Shown here piece by piece: positions 1 through 14,709 of a stretch of 64,000 nucleotides of DNA (the first letter of the stretch is position 1; each line of letters starts with the position of its first letter). The DNA is taken from the NCBI GenBank assembly GCA_013433145.1, contig CM024174.1, forward strand, positions 11,413,484-11,477,483, read 5' to 3'. The position numbers were made by a program, and so were the translations under genes. A model generated the notes under the pieces. The model did no database searches, had not been told where the DNA came from, and saw only the letters and a program-made list of their open reading frames with translations. Origin of the DNA: Ascaris suum. Lineage: Eukaryota > Nematoda > Chromadorea > Rhabditida > Ascarididae.

Positions 1-1318
1 AAGCATTATATAGCGGTTTAATTGTTTTTTTTTTCTTTTGCAACCGAGCGAAATAGATGAACGAATCTTTTATAGTATTCCCGTCAACGATATGACCGCT
101 TTTGGATTACCGCTGAGCCAGTTGTATTAATTTTGATAATTTATGGAATCCGGCTGGTCTGAAAAGCTATATGCAAAAGCGCATATTAAATCAGCTTCTC
201 TAACGTGTTTTTCCATTTATTTGAATCTTACAGAAGGTAATTCAATTCAAATAGTCTAATTGTAACGGAATGATCAATAAACATATTATGCATAGATGAG
301 TTTCCGATTACTTGCACTAATAAATTTGGGCACTGTAATCAGTAGTGGCAACTCAATTTTAGATTCTGATCGCAGCTGGTTAGAAAAAAAAAAGAAAAAG
401 ACGAAATGCGAAAGAAGTAAAGCAAGAAGAAGAAGAAAAAAAATCAATGATAGAAAATCAAATTTCTCGCATCCAACAACATCTCCATTCATCAATTGAT
501 GTGTCACTAAAAGAATCGCATTCGCATTTTATACGGCGGACGTTTTGCAAAATTTGAAACGAAAGAAATTGCAACGTTCTCTTTTCGCAGACAATTTCAA
601 TTCCTAATCATCTCTGAGAATTCTTCCTGTAAAGAGTATTTATATTTATGTGCATTTATTGAGGAAAAAAAATGCAACAACAATTCCAAAAAAAAAAGTT
701 GGAAATTTCATTTCAAATAGTCATATTAATAGGAAAATTTTTTTAAAATGTTTTAACACTCAGTTATATACTCCCACTTATCGAAAGGTGAGGAGATAAA
801 CTGATGAATTATTTTGTTAAAAAGTTGAAAATTTTAATAAACATTTTAAATTTCAACTTATATAGATCATTGCGTTTGAAAAAATTAGCTAAAACGCTAA
901 ACTTAATGATGCGAAGTTTGCCGGAAAGAATATTAACAACTATGCATTGAAAATGATTGAGTTTTATTGAATTATTGGGTGATAGGCAAATCGAAATGAT
1001 AAGATAGAATGCGCTACGTATATTACAAGATTGTTTCGTTTTGCATCGTTATGTAAATGATTTCCGCTTCGTTTTTGCATGTTTTGCATTCATAGTATCT
1101 CGTATTATATACGTACAATATCACACTTAACGATTTTGGTTTGTTATACCCTATTGATGTACATTTGTACTTACAAGCTCAAGCCAGCAATAGACGTTAA
1201 CGATTTGATCCCTTTCATCCACCTTTAGCACCTGAAAACATTCGACGTGGAATGCATTCGACGAGGGAATCATTCTTGACTCATTCGAATTTATTTCTTC
1301 ATTTGGTCGTGTTTTCTT

Positions 1319-1337
1319 CCCCCCCCCCCCCCCCCCC
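1319..1337. repeat. C homopolymer, 19 bases
   Basis: An uninterrupted C run in otherwise AT-rich DNA, one of many long G or C runs in the window. Confidence 0.9.
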
Positions 1338-4300
1338 TCCTTTTACCGCATACAATCGCGCTTTTCTTTTTATATCTTCCGCTTTAGCAAAGCAGTACCT
1401 CTTTTGTTTTCTTTCATCAATTCAGTTCATTATGAAAATTTTTAGAGGAGAAAATTGTTTGCATTTCACTAAATTTTCATGCATTAAAAAAAATATTAAT
1501 AAATAATAATAAACAAATCTCATAACGAGCGATGATTGATTATAAACATACTTTATAGTGAGATTATTAAATATTCAAAAAAAAAAAAATAAAACAATAC
1601 AAATTTCCGTCAAATCTTTGTTATCCTCTTCAATTATACCCTTCAAAAAATATACCCCTTCAATTAAATAAAATGCTATCGTCATTCCGTTCTCTAAACA
1701 CATAAACGTATTTTCGAAGTAATATTACTCGCGGTGTATCGTGAAAAAAAAAATGATTATTTCACTGATCATGACTCCTTAGTTCACAATAAAGCCATTT
1801 AGAAACTATAATACTCTCAAAGATCTATCATTCAATCTTTTCGTTCACTTCACTTTTTGCTCACTATTGATCTAACTTCTCTATTAGCTAGAGGGAATTT
1901 AATAAAAGTGTAAGGGGAAGTTGCAAAGCCGAGAATTTTATTGCAAACTCCTTGCCCCCTGTGATGCTTCAAACTTTCCTCTCCCCCCCCCTTCCCCTCC
2001 CATCATTCTGTCTTCGTGCTAGTTCGTCTCCAAAAATTGCTGCTCGGACTAATAGAGATTTGTGAGTGAGGCAAATCGCCGAGCAATTGCGTTTATTCGA
2101 CGCATATATCCTTCTACCATTGATTTCATAGATGGGAGCAATTCTTTTTCCCCTATAAATATCGAAAATTACTTTCATAATGTCGATAATTTTAAATGCA
2201 CTTCAAATAAACCTGCTTGAGCCAAAACTTCAGCGTGACGGTCGTTGTTGTTGAGTCGTTAATCACCGGTCGTAATTCTTTTTGATAATCTTCGAAGAGA
2301 TATGCATAGAGCGATTTCATACCACTTTGTTGTTGTCTACTAATATTCTGAAACGAAAAAAAAAACTCCCTCTTAATTCCAGAATTATCGAAATGCAAAA
2401 TAATGGAGACGGTTTATTGCTGCAAAAAAAAAAAAAAAAACGAGAAATAATTGGAGAATTTTATGAACGATGCTAAACTAGACATAGAGATATGATCCAT
2501 TAAAAAAAAAGATTGGAAACGAAAAAATGGTTGAAAAAAAATTAAACAAAGAGAAAAAAACGTTAAAAATAAAAATATTCTTCCTTATAACGAAATCAGA
2601 TCAGACAGAAGAAAAAAAAAACGTTCAGATATTGAAATAATCATATATTCTACTCATTTCTTATGCAAATTTTTCCCCGTTTAAAGCAACCTTAAATTCA
2701 AGTTGTTCTTCCTCTCCGATAAAGGATCGGAATCTTTAGTCCTATGAAATTATGAAATTCGAATTTCACCAACTTCTATATGTGCCGAAGTGAAATAGCC
2801 GATCGACATAAAAAGAAGAACAACGAGCCGAAGAGTCATTTAGTAGGCGCAGATCGCAAGCTCATAGTCGTCGTAGTCGAGGATTGCCAATCAAACTTTC
2901 GATTCGATTTCGCTCTTTAATCATAACGAATCTTTTCACTCTACACTATAATAGTGATCTTTGAATTTCACTTCTCAATGAACGTTGAATAAACATTTAT
3001 CGACTCTCTTCGATGTATATAGAGTGGAATAAGCGTAAATTTTCAATTAAAATATTTTTTTTTCACGTAATTTTATCAAATTTTAGTGGCACTAATTTTT
3101 GCTTTAAAAAATTGCAAATTTTTAGAAAATATCGAAGAAATTTCATTTCAAAATTTTCAAATATCAAGATGAATATTTTCTTATCCACATTAACCATAAA
3201 ACGCAATTTGTGCGGAAAATCTGGAAAATACAAATATCCATTCATGTGAATTATATAGATAGCATTGAGCGTTCGTATTGAAAACGCTAGAAATCATCGA
3301 TAAATTATAACTGTTGGTCTGGAAGATTCGGCGGAGATAGCTGAAAGGTGGAGCACTAAGAGAATTGCTATGTGCTATCGCTTGGATGTGAAAAAAGTTT
3401 GGATGCTTGCTAGCCATGGTGTCCTTTTTACTGCTATTTCTCCTCTAATAATGAGGATGATTGTTATAAAAAATTCAATTTTTTTCGAGTGTTATAATAT
3501 GCTGAATCGATACTCCCAGGTAAATCGAGTGTTCTCCCACCTCACCTCTCCTTAAAGAGGTAATCATCTGATCATCTGTCCTCCTCTAGGTTACACTAAT
3601 CCTCCTTCTGTCGTTAAGGCAGTCCTTCTCACCTACGTCGGTGTTCTGTGATTTCCCTCGTCCTTACCACTTCATCTTTGACTGCGGAATGAGCTGATAG
3701 CTGAATATTACAATCGAAAAAAATCATATTCAACAATTCTCTGATTGTTTCGCATGCTTAAAAGCCAATCCATCGTTCATGCAGAAATTCGTGCAAAGTG
3801 TGACGAGCAACCGGAACTTTCATTTCGCTTTGGAGATGGACGTTGCGAGGCGGAAACCAATCATTCTCCCTAGTGATAAAAAAAACTGCAGAAGGAAAGA
3901 AGCGTTCTTCCTCTCATCAACCCCCCCTTCGTCTTACACCTCTGCCTTCCCCAATCATTGCAGGCACACTGATGCTCGGCATAGAAGTATTCAACGCGAA
4001 GTGTTCAGACACTTTGGAGACATGTCACACTCAGTGAAAAACTCATCGATCTTTGGGTAAAATGCTTTGAACCAAAAGCTCCCTTGCAGAGCTTTTCAAG
4101 AGGGAACGATTACGAGATCTCGCGATGAAATATTCCATAGTTGGGCCACGTAATTGCTGGAAAACTTCCTCCGTGTATATTATCTATTTATGATGATGTC
4201 TAGCTTTAAGCCATTATGCTTGTTACCTCATCCGGAAGCCTCAAACTGGAAAAAACTCTGAAAACCGGAGGTCGCAGAATCAAAGATAACTTTTCCTATC

Positions 4301-5988
4301 CCAATAAAATTTCCGAAAGCTCGAAAGATAATAAGACTCTCCAAGCGATTCTTTCTCTATGGGTTATGAATGTTCCATAGAAATTAGACATGAGTTTAAA
4401 AAGTGCATTTGTATAGATTCTATTAATCGTTTACTTCTTGCCGTATATGATGTTTGGACGGAAAAATCGTAATCCAGAATTTGAATTAAGGGAATTTTAA
4501 AACGTTTCATCAAAAGACTAATGTTGCGTATTTTGAATGCTTGAAAAATAGAACTTTATGGTATTATAAGGTATTGGTCGCCTTATCGACACAGTTGAAA
4601 ATTAATTCCGATTTATTATCTACTAGGATGAGCGGATCCTAGAAAAATTTGAACATTGCCCAGTGACGCACCTTTAGTGGAAAAGGAGAGGTCATTGTAG
4701 GCAATACAATAAAGCACTTGGTACGTTGATAAAGAAGTGATATTTGAATCAGTGCATTATCATATCAGTCACTATTTTAAAGGTGAGAATATATTTTGAG
4801 ATGAATCATTCAGTTTGCAGGTATCAGCATTTCAATATTATACATTAAAAGATAGCCTAAAGAGGGCCGATATGATAAGCATTTCTACAATGCTTCCGGT
4901 CAGATGTGGTTGGCTGTTTAAACGGATGTGAGAGATGATATGAGGAGTCTATAAAGATGACCGCTTATAGAAATACGCATTAGAAATTATCGTCTAAGAA
5001 ATCATCCAAAAATTAGTGTCCGAGAGATTCAAAAATTTGCATATATAATAAACATCGGCCCGACATTTCTGCCAACGATAACACTTAAGTCGGCGAATAG
5101 AGCGCGCTGTGAAATGTGACCAGCCGATCGAATTTGTTCTCACACAACCGCTGATTTAGCTTATCGATGGTCGACATTGAAAGCCAAACTTCATACTAAT
5201 ATGCACCATCGTTATTAGCATATTGAAGAGATGCAAGCCGGTACTTAGTAGGCCACCATGGCAAAATATGCCCTATACTGTGCGTTGTAGTGGCGACATG
5301 AAAATGGAACACGCCACAGTTCCATAGAAGTTCAGGTGAATGAACGAGAAAATTTTGTGGGATTGAAGACGTTTGAAACTTTCTGGAAAGAGAAGTTTAC
5401 CTATTTGCTCAGCGTCGGAGTGTGTTCTATAACCTGGCCACTTACCAGATTTTTCTCGCTTGCTAACAACCACTACTCTACGATCACCTCCATCTCCTCT
5501 CCTATCAAGACTCAGTGCTAGAACCGCAGTTTTATATTCTGCACGTGGTGCTAGTGGGAAACGTGATGAGTATAACCAGCACAGCACTGTGATTACCAGG
5601 TCGATCTAGTCCTCTTGTTTCATAATAACTTCAGCATATCGCACATTCACATCGTTACTTGAAATCAAATTTGACTCATGTTTCGTCGTTGAATGACCTC
5701 TTTGACCTGTGATGACCTATCTATGATCAGGGTTCAATGGAAAAGGTTAAGACTCATTTCCACTATGCGGTAACGTTTTTAGTGACGCTAACAATTAGCC
5801 AAAACACAAAAACGATACGTTATCGCCAAAATTTCCATAAAACGGAATGCACAATGCACAAGTTGTACTATATATGTTAGAAATATATAAGCACAATGTA
5901 CAAGTTTTTTAATGGCTCCCATCTATCTTAAATCGACAATATTATCGTCGCCAATCGTTTCTTCTCTTTTCTCTTCTCGATACATTTT

Positions 5989-6112
<124 letters not shown>

Positions 6113-9100
6113 CTATTTATTTATTTTCATTAATCTAAGAGGATTGTATGATCTTCATAGGCATTTCTGTTTCATTCATCGAACACTTTAATTCTTCTAT
6201 CTTCCTATAGCTCTTCGAATTCTTATGCACATGAAAAGTTGTTCATTTTATCATCCAACGATTAACACAACGATGAACGAGAGGATATTAAGGTTCCAAC
6301 GGAGTGAAACCGTTTCCAGCTAATTTATTTTACTTTAAACGCTAAAAAAAGTTATAGAATTTTGTAAGAATCATTTCGACGTTCTATATTTACATAAAAA
6401 TACGATTCATTGCAATTAGATTTCTCTCTCAATTCATTTGAGAGTATTTGAACTATAAGAGAGAAAAATAAGACCGTTGCGTTCTGAATGGATGCAACGC
6501 TATTTATATCAAAAATTAAATTGGAAAAAGGAGGTACCACGATCATTTTTTTTTCTCGATATCTGCTTTCTTTATGAAAATTTAACGACCGAAAGTCTTC
6601 TAGCAAGTATATTCATCCTCAATTTATTCTATTTACACCCATATGCAAATATCATCTTCATTCATAAAGATCATGCTCATTTGCATAGGAATTTCATTAC
6701 CGCATAAGGAATACCTTAATTTTTGATGCTATTTTACAATGAAGTTATTTCTTTCTTTCATTTTTTTTTTGCATTGATCTCCTACGAAGATTTCCCATCA
6801 TGAAAGTTTCAATTCATGAGTGCGGAAATTTTCTCGACCATTGAGTAAAATGCGTAACCGAGGCGCTTCACTCTTATGAAATGAGAAAACAGGTGCTGAG
6901 TTAAAATTGAGGTATTACTTTGAAGGTAATTAAGCTTTTCAGCGGTTGAGTATCCTTTTCGTAGAGAAATTAGAGAAATCTCATTAAAACAAGGCGGACA
7001 TTAATGTAAAACTTCAAAAATTTAACTGCCAATCGATTACAAAAATAATCAACGCTATATAAGAAATCGTAGAATTCAATTGCATACTTAAGATGCCATA
7101 ATTGTCGAGAATCAAGAACTTCAGAAACGATTCGTGCATCACCAGATTGCGATATTATATATTTACGACCGTGAGAGTACTGGAAATACACTTCTTTTGA
7201 ATCCTTTAATGTTTGATCTATAAGCGAGATTATCCCCTCATTTATTCTTTCAGCGTTCAAAAACAGCAAAATTTTTCGCATCTTCACATCTCAAGGCAAC
7301 CGTAAACGCCTCGTATTGAATTCATGATTGTTGTGAACCGGCGGTGATTTCATCAATCATAAAGAAATTTTTCGATTCATTTCGACAATTTGGATATTCC
7401 AATTAAAAATGAACCGAACAAACAAATAAACGCCTAAATTAAAATTAAAGCATTACCTAGATGGTAATTACATTCGAACATCAATATAATAAACGAAATT
7501 TCAACGCAAATAAAATTGCAAATTTCATAGTGTTACAAGCGTTATAGCATAGCGATTAAAGAAAAATGCATCATAGCGTGCGATCAGCGCCAAATGTTCA
7601 TCGAACATTCCTCATCCGCTTCTACGCCTCTGCTCAATTTTTTTTTTTTGGACTCCGTGCCGTTTTCGGCTTTAACGAGGATAGTTATAAAAATCATTTC
7701 ATTACTTAGAAGCGTACTAAAAATCATCCCGTTTACCTCAAATTCAAACGGATCTATAAAAAACCTTTCAGGACTAGTCCGGAAACTGGATCCATATTAG
7801 TATGCGAAATGCGCTTTTTCTACGCTTGATAGTTCGCGTATTTGTGGCGGTTTGTAGCTCTATTTCGGTTCGTTTGAGAAAGAACGGATGATCGAGTTGG
7901 TGAAATAATTCGAACTGGAAATCACCAAATTCCAAAAAGATGATGAATGTTGCTCGAAGTCCCAGCCAGCATGTCGATCGCCATATTTTTGACTGTTCAA
8001 GTTTATTAGGCTTAGGCTTAGCTCCATCCTTATCTATCGATGTAATTTTTCAGCATTCATTACCAAGTTAGAAATTGAAAGCTCGAGCGAATCGAATAGG
8101 TTTAATTGCTCGAATTTCACAAGATGATGCGATAAGAAATGCTCACCCTTAAGATTCTTGCATATAGATGCTTTCAGGCTCTCAGCGAACTTATTTCACC
8201 AGCAGAATAATCATTAATTCATGACGTACAATATAAAGCCTCTTAAAACTCAATTACAACATCCCAACTTGAAGGCTTCCAAATTTTTTGGAGGAAGTAA
8301 AATTCAGTGGACGTTCGGTTACTAACGGCAACTCATAAATCTTCTATCTTTCTAGGGACGGGGAGGGGGAGGGAGGGGGAAAAAGGAGAAGGTGGCGGAA
8401 CTACAATCGTAAATACCTATCCGCTTTTTCATTCGTCCATAAAATGTATACAATTGAAAGGAAATAATTTTACGGCTCTTCTCTTAATGATCGACTCCAA
8501 GTACACCCGAAAATAGTGTCCTTAAGGCGCGATGAGCAATCCGTATAACGGTTTGCGAAACCGTTCGAAAGTTCTTCAATTACGAACACAATTGTGGTAA
8601 TCGAATATCACAAGTAAATACTACGAGCAAAGAGTGTTGAACATAGAGATGCCATCACGAAAATAAAAGTACATAGAGAGAATAGTTGAAATTTATTTAA
8701 CAAATGGGAAACGAAATTTCGAACGTTGGATGGTTCATCGCTTTTATTTTGCTTTACTTTAATCGATAAAATGTTCATTACGAATAAATATCTCTTAATA
8801 TCATCTCGCATTTCGCTTAGGTGGAATTGTAGGATCGCATAAAGGTTGACATGAAATGGGTATCAACAATTTTCATGTGAATGTACGGGAAAGACCTTGA
8901 ATCGCAAACAAATCAACAATTAATAGATATAAGATTAGCGAAAAGTATAACAGATTAGTGTGTGCTCAAAAAAAAAAAAAAAAAAACTGATAAAAGGGCG
9001 GCTATGCTTTTGATGAAAAAAAAAAGGAGGAATATTTTAGTAATATAGGTGTGTGAAAAACATACAAAATTAAATCGTCTTGAAGAGAAGCATAAACGAC

Positions 9101-9349
9101 GGCGATCTATCGAAACATCGAAATATGCGCTGTATTATAATATGTGTTGAAGATCGTAAATGCGAACTCTTTTTTGTTGAAGTTGTTTTTTTTTTTCTTA
9201 ATAGAACGAAGCTAATATTATATATTACTTCAGCTAACACCGAAGATTTGTCGCCCAAAAATTAGAGTACAAAAGTGTATGACGTCATGTGGAAAATTTT
9301 AGTGCAGAAAAAAAATTAGTATAAGCATTTTATACGAGATTACGATAAG

Positions 9350-9453
<104 letters not shown>

Positions 9454-11697
9454 TCGGCAGCAAATATAATACACTTTCAAAAATAATAAAAAGAATTATT
9501 GAATTCAGTAATATAAGCAAAATGAAAGGAAAGAAAATTGAAAAATTTTTTAAAATTGAAAGCGTGACTGACCAAAATCGATGAATAAATTTTATCGTTA
9601 CGAGTAGAAAAGTAAACGGGATTATTGAATGTGCACCGATCGACACATGAATTCATTTCTTTCACGAAAAAAAAACCCCTATGAAAGCAACTCTAACGAA
9701 CGGAATTTTCCATTCAAATAGTAGCAGTTAAGAAACATTTTTCTAAGCCACATATTGCTTCCTAAATGCTAAATTTTCAACACACGAAAACGTTCATCGT
9801 TAGATGATTCTACTTAACGAGAATACATTTGTGCGTATTATGTTTGCAAGTATTGAATGTAGGAATCGATATAATATTGCTATAAGTAAGCTTTTATTTA
9901 GCATATTTATATAAGAGCATAAAAAATAAATTTAAAAAAAAATTTTTTTTTTGTTAGTAAATAAATAAAGAAAATAAAGCGATATTAAAAGAGACAACAC
10001 ACAAATAAAGGATTAATTTTACATATGGAAGATCTTCTATGAATAGGAAATAAAAATATCGTAAATAACACTTGAAAAGAAAAATAAAAAAAAAAATTCC
10101 CCAATTGAAATATTTTTATAGGGAAATAGATCGTAAATTTTGCGATAGAGATAAAAATTCATAATGCATAAAATAAACGGAAATTCCCATCGATGAAACA
10201 CTAATATGAGAAAGAAATCGTAGTTATAAGAGGAGACAATCAAATTCAACTTTACATACTTATATTCGAATAAATTGAAAAAAAAAAAAAAAATTTACAA
10301 ATAGATAATGCGAAAATCAAATTGATAAAATTTTATAATATTTTTGCTTTTTAATATTTTTTTTAAATAAAGATATAATAATAATAATATTTTATAATAA
10401 TATCACATGAAAATTTTCTAAAATTCATTGAATATTTTCATTGAATATCATTGAATATTTTCGAAAAATACCAACTAAATTTCAAATTCGATAGCGAAAT
10501 TATGTATGCAATATTCGACAATAGAATAGCATATATTTTTATGAATAAATTTTCATAATAGTTAGTATAATTTTAAAAAAAAATACAATTAGTAACTTTT
10601 AAATTCCTTCTCAAAAATTTAGTTAATTGTTGAATTTATTTCTAAATGAATGAAAAATATAGTCAAAAAATGAGAGATAAATTAAAGAAAATTAGTTTTA
10701 TCTCATCTCTATACTATATTTCTTTAAAAATGAAAAAAAAAAGAACAAACGAGATTTCTCCCAAAGACGTTTTCAATCATTTATCAATCAATTTGTTCGG
10801 AGTTACGCAATACAGAAAAATGCCCTCTTTATGACGACGATAACACAATGAAATCAAAGCTAACGCTGCGTGGATTCTATACATCGGTGATCTAAGTGCA
10901 AGATGGCATACCTGCATTACTAAATGTTATAATTTCATGATCTTATTTGAATGCAGAATTGTAATAATGGGCAAGTGCGTCACAGGACTGTGAGGGGAAA
11001 GGGATGGGCCGGAGAGGGGGGGGGGGGAATCACTTATTAAGTAAAAAGTTTAATTTTTAGTTCCACCAAGCAGCAGAAATTTGAAATAAACAGTTGGAAG
11101 CGAATTTCTAATTAAGAAATTATACTTAATTTATCGGTACTCAAAGAAACTCAAAAATAATATAATATTTTCGATTCCATATTAAAATTATTAATTGATT
11201 TAATAAATTTTATTGATTTAATGAAGCGAAACATATTGAAGAGAATATCTCTTCATATGATATCACAATTCATACACATATATCCGAGATCATGAAAAAT
11301 AAATACAAAATTCGGGCAGTAAATAAATAAGTTAAACGAAGACGAATAATTCAAGATTTAAGTTTATAGTTGCAATCTAAATTTATCTAGTGGAATATTT
11401 TCTTGAAAAGAACGTAAAAGTATAACAACATAATCGCAAGCAAATAAGGATGTGCGTAAGCAACAAAGTGCATAACATAAGCCAACAAATAAGAGGAATA
11501 AATGAACTTATTCGTCATAAGGATTGAAAAATTAAATTCACCAAATTTTTTGGCTAAAATCTTCAAATTTCGTTCGTTTGAAATAGTCCGTTCGTTGTTC
11601 ACATAATCCGCGCAAATGCTTGCCTTATTTCTTTTTTTGCTCTTATATCGACGATGCCCTTCTCTGCTAAAATTAGCCAACTATAACTTATTTATTG

Positions 11698-11888
11698 CGA
11701 ATATTCTTATCGAATTAAATAAATTAAAATTAAATAAAATTAAAATCATTAAATATTAAATAATTAAATCATTAAATAATCATATTAATAATAATTAAAT
11801 AAATCATTAATAATTAAATCAATAATTAAATAAATCATATTCCTCAATTAAATAAATCAAAGAATTAAATAAAATCATATTCCTCAAT
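11698..11888. repeat. AT-rich degenerate tandem repeat
   Basis: Repeated variants of AATTAAATAAATCATTAA, with a near-duplicate pair ending in TCATATTCCTCAAT at about 11836-11885. It looks like slippage-generated low-complexity sequence. Confidence 0.6.
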
Positions 11889-13115
11889 AATTTGCATACG
11901 ATCTATCGAGAGAAATATAAACGATCGTATATCGCTGAAATTGAATTAGCCATTGCAATGAGGTTTTTGTTGTTTCATGCTGAAACTTCAGGCTCATGAT
12001 AAATCTCAACGAAATTTAATTTAGCTCATTGAAATTTACAAGTTATCTTGGAAGGAAAATATATAATATGTCTGAAAATTTATAGTCACAAATGTGCATG
12101 AATTTGGTGCTCATCTCTGCGCTAGTTTCTTTTCATTTCCCACTCGCATTCTCTATCGAAGCAACACGTATAACCTCTCCAATTAGGTAAATGTCGACAT
12201 TTTCATTTCACTTGCAATATATTTAACCATTCGATTTTACTTAATCTCTAAAATAAAATTCAACGCACTGAAATAACACCCAATAACTTAAAAAAAAAAC
12301 TTCCTCTAGACTATCTAGTAATTAGATTAGTGACTATCAAATTTCATCAACTAGAGCGTGAAATTCCAAATTTTTCACCGTTTTGTTCGCCTTATTGGAT
12401 AAGATCGAGCATACATATTGCACAGAAATCCTGCTAAATGAACGAATGAAAGAAAATCCGTCCAGAAGAAACACGACTAGCATTTTTATTATATTTTCGC
12501 GCATATCTGTGCTCAAAGACGTTGTTGCTAGGTACCGTTCCGCAGTAATTTTAGACGGTAAATGGCGTTCAAATGAAAGGAAGTAATGCGGAAGATACCG
12601 CCGGCTACCGATGAACGACCCTCGACCACCCGATTTCTCTCGACATTTACATGCATGGTAAACTCGGGTTCAGCAGGTCATACAAGGTATTTCGATATTT
12701 CATAAAAATCCGACAACCAAATTACTTTATCCTAATTAAATATGCAAATGAATCACTTGAGAACTATGCCAAGGAAATCGTTATTGACAGCTGTGGCAAC
12801 CTGGAACTTCACCCGCCAAAGATCGCAGAAAAGTAATGCTGTTAAACTTTTCTTCGTTCAATCAAGTTCGCTAAATAATTTCGAATTTTGGCTCTTCAAG
12901 ACCACATAACAGTACCCTTCGTTCGTTCAATTCTCCTTACCGATCGATTAAAAAGCTTAAAGGAAGTGAAGTAATGACAAAAGAAACGGAAACAAGACTT
13001 GTACGATGAGTTTATTTTTTTTTTTAAAGATTGGAATGAAGATATCAAAAATAAATTAAAGAAATAATCGAAACCAACACCCGAGCACACATTAGCCCAC
13101 ATCGATACAACTATC

Positions 13116-13544
13116 ATGAGTCGCAAGAAAACAATCATGACAGCAGAAAGAAATACGATATTCGCCAGAACCATAATGAAATCATTGAGAAAATTTGTGA
13201 CTACTTCAAAGGAGATACCTGTCTATTATCTGTCGCCAACAGATCACATTTCACCTGTAGCGAGATTGAACGCTGAGCTTTTTCCAAAGGAAAAAAAAAA
13301 ACGCCTTAACATCATTAAAAAGGTGTTTTCAAAAACTTTGTCCAAAGAAGTTCTCCACGAAGGCATTGTTCTTCTAGACGTCAAAAATAACGATTCTACC
13401 ATCCATTCTCAATATTTTACAGTAAATACTCCTCGGTGGATAAGTCACATTCTAGATATTAGAGTTCAAATCGCATCTAAGACAAAACAAAATGCCGAAA
13501 GAAAGAATATCGCTTTAATTGCTCAAATTGTGCATATGCATTGA
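13116..13544 (+). other. Unassigned 142-codon open reading frame
   Basis: This is the longest plus-strand ORF in the left 14 kb, running from ATG to TGA without an intron. The product would be basic (many Lys and Arg, including a KEKKKR run encoded by an A-homopolymer), with no signal peptide, no clear membrane segment and no domain I recognise. It lies convergent to the 3' end of the EGO-2-like gene. In DNA this AT-rich an ORF of this size is somewhat unusual but can arise by chance. It could be an orphan gene, a decayed fragment or noise, and I give no function. Confidence 0.2.
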
Positions 13545-14136
13545 CTCGAAAAAAATGTGTTACAATTAAACAGTGATACAAGAATTAAATATTTGACAAA
13601 GTTATCTAATTCAATGAACGAAAGTACAACTTATTTAGCATTTTCACAATTTATGAGAAGTAAAATGAAGATAGAATAAAAGATATCACTTCATAAGAAA
13701 TGCTATGCCCACTTAACTAAACGAATAATTAAGAAAAATGATGCCGTAATTATGAATAGTTCTCGAAAGAATTTCCAAGAAAAATACCGACATCTCACTC
13801 CGATTGGATCTCGTAATTTGCATGTTCTATCCCTTAAATGTGGTGAAAAATTGAGCTTTCTCAATAAAACATTACAATCATGAGAGCATAAAAAAATTCG
13901 CAAATGCTATCTTTTCGCCTCAAACCAATGGCCAAAAGAAAAGGACATAGACGAGGGATATGAAGTGCAATCATCTTGTCATTGGTGATCTAATCTGTAA
14001 AGAATAGCATCGATCTTTTATGCGCAATACAAAACTTGTTCAGAAACTGTCAAAACGTTCTGCCATATAAACAGTGCCACCCACCGGAAATATGCGGTGC
14101 ACGATTATCAATATTCAAATCAAACAAATTACCTGC

Positions 14137-14137
<1 letters not shown>

Positions 14138-14225
<88 letters not shown>
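14138..14225. repeat. (TA)n microsatellite
   Basis: About 88 bases of uninterrupted TA, roughly 0.5 kb beyond the stop codon of the EGO-2-like gene. Confidence 0.95.
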
Positions 14226-14232
<7 letters not shown>

Positions 14233-14709
14233 TTCTATAATAGAAAATAATACGAAAAATTCAAAATTTATAAACAGATTCCGCATTGCGCATAAAAGAT
14301 GCACCTTTTTCCATAGAACTCAACAACGAGAGCCTCAATGGGAAAAAAGAGAACATTCCCATAATCCACTCAACTGAATATACATAAATGAATTTTTCTT
14401 CAATTATTAATGTGGAATTGCGCTTGATGAAGCTTCGAAACGACAATGCGCGAGATGTCATCGAAATGGGCATTCAAGTTTGCACTTATTTGCATAAGAA
14501 TCATCCAAATATTCCCATTTAGAATATTCTTCCACTACTGATGTAAATACATGAAATGCTTTGATTATCAATAAGAATGTCTATAATGGAATACTTTCAG
14601 ATCATCAGAAACTCTCTCGTTCCTATTTCCATCAAAATCCCCACCTTCTATCGTAGTCACAAAAAACAAATGCATAAAAATGTCATCACATGCGAATGAG
14701 AACAAACAC

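Noticed and set aside
4980..5580. Possible decayed transposase or gene fragment with short readable pieces such as NHPKISVREIQKF
   Set aside because: Frames break repeatedly, no transposase signature or terminal inverted repeats were found, and I could not assign a family.
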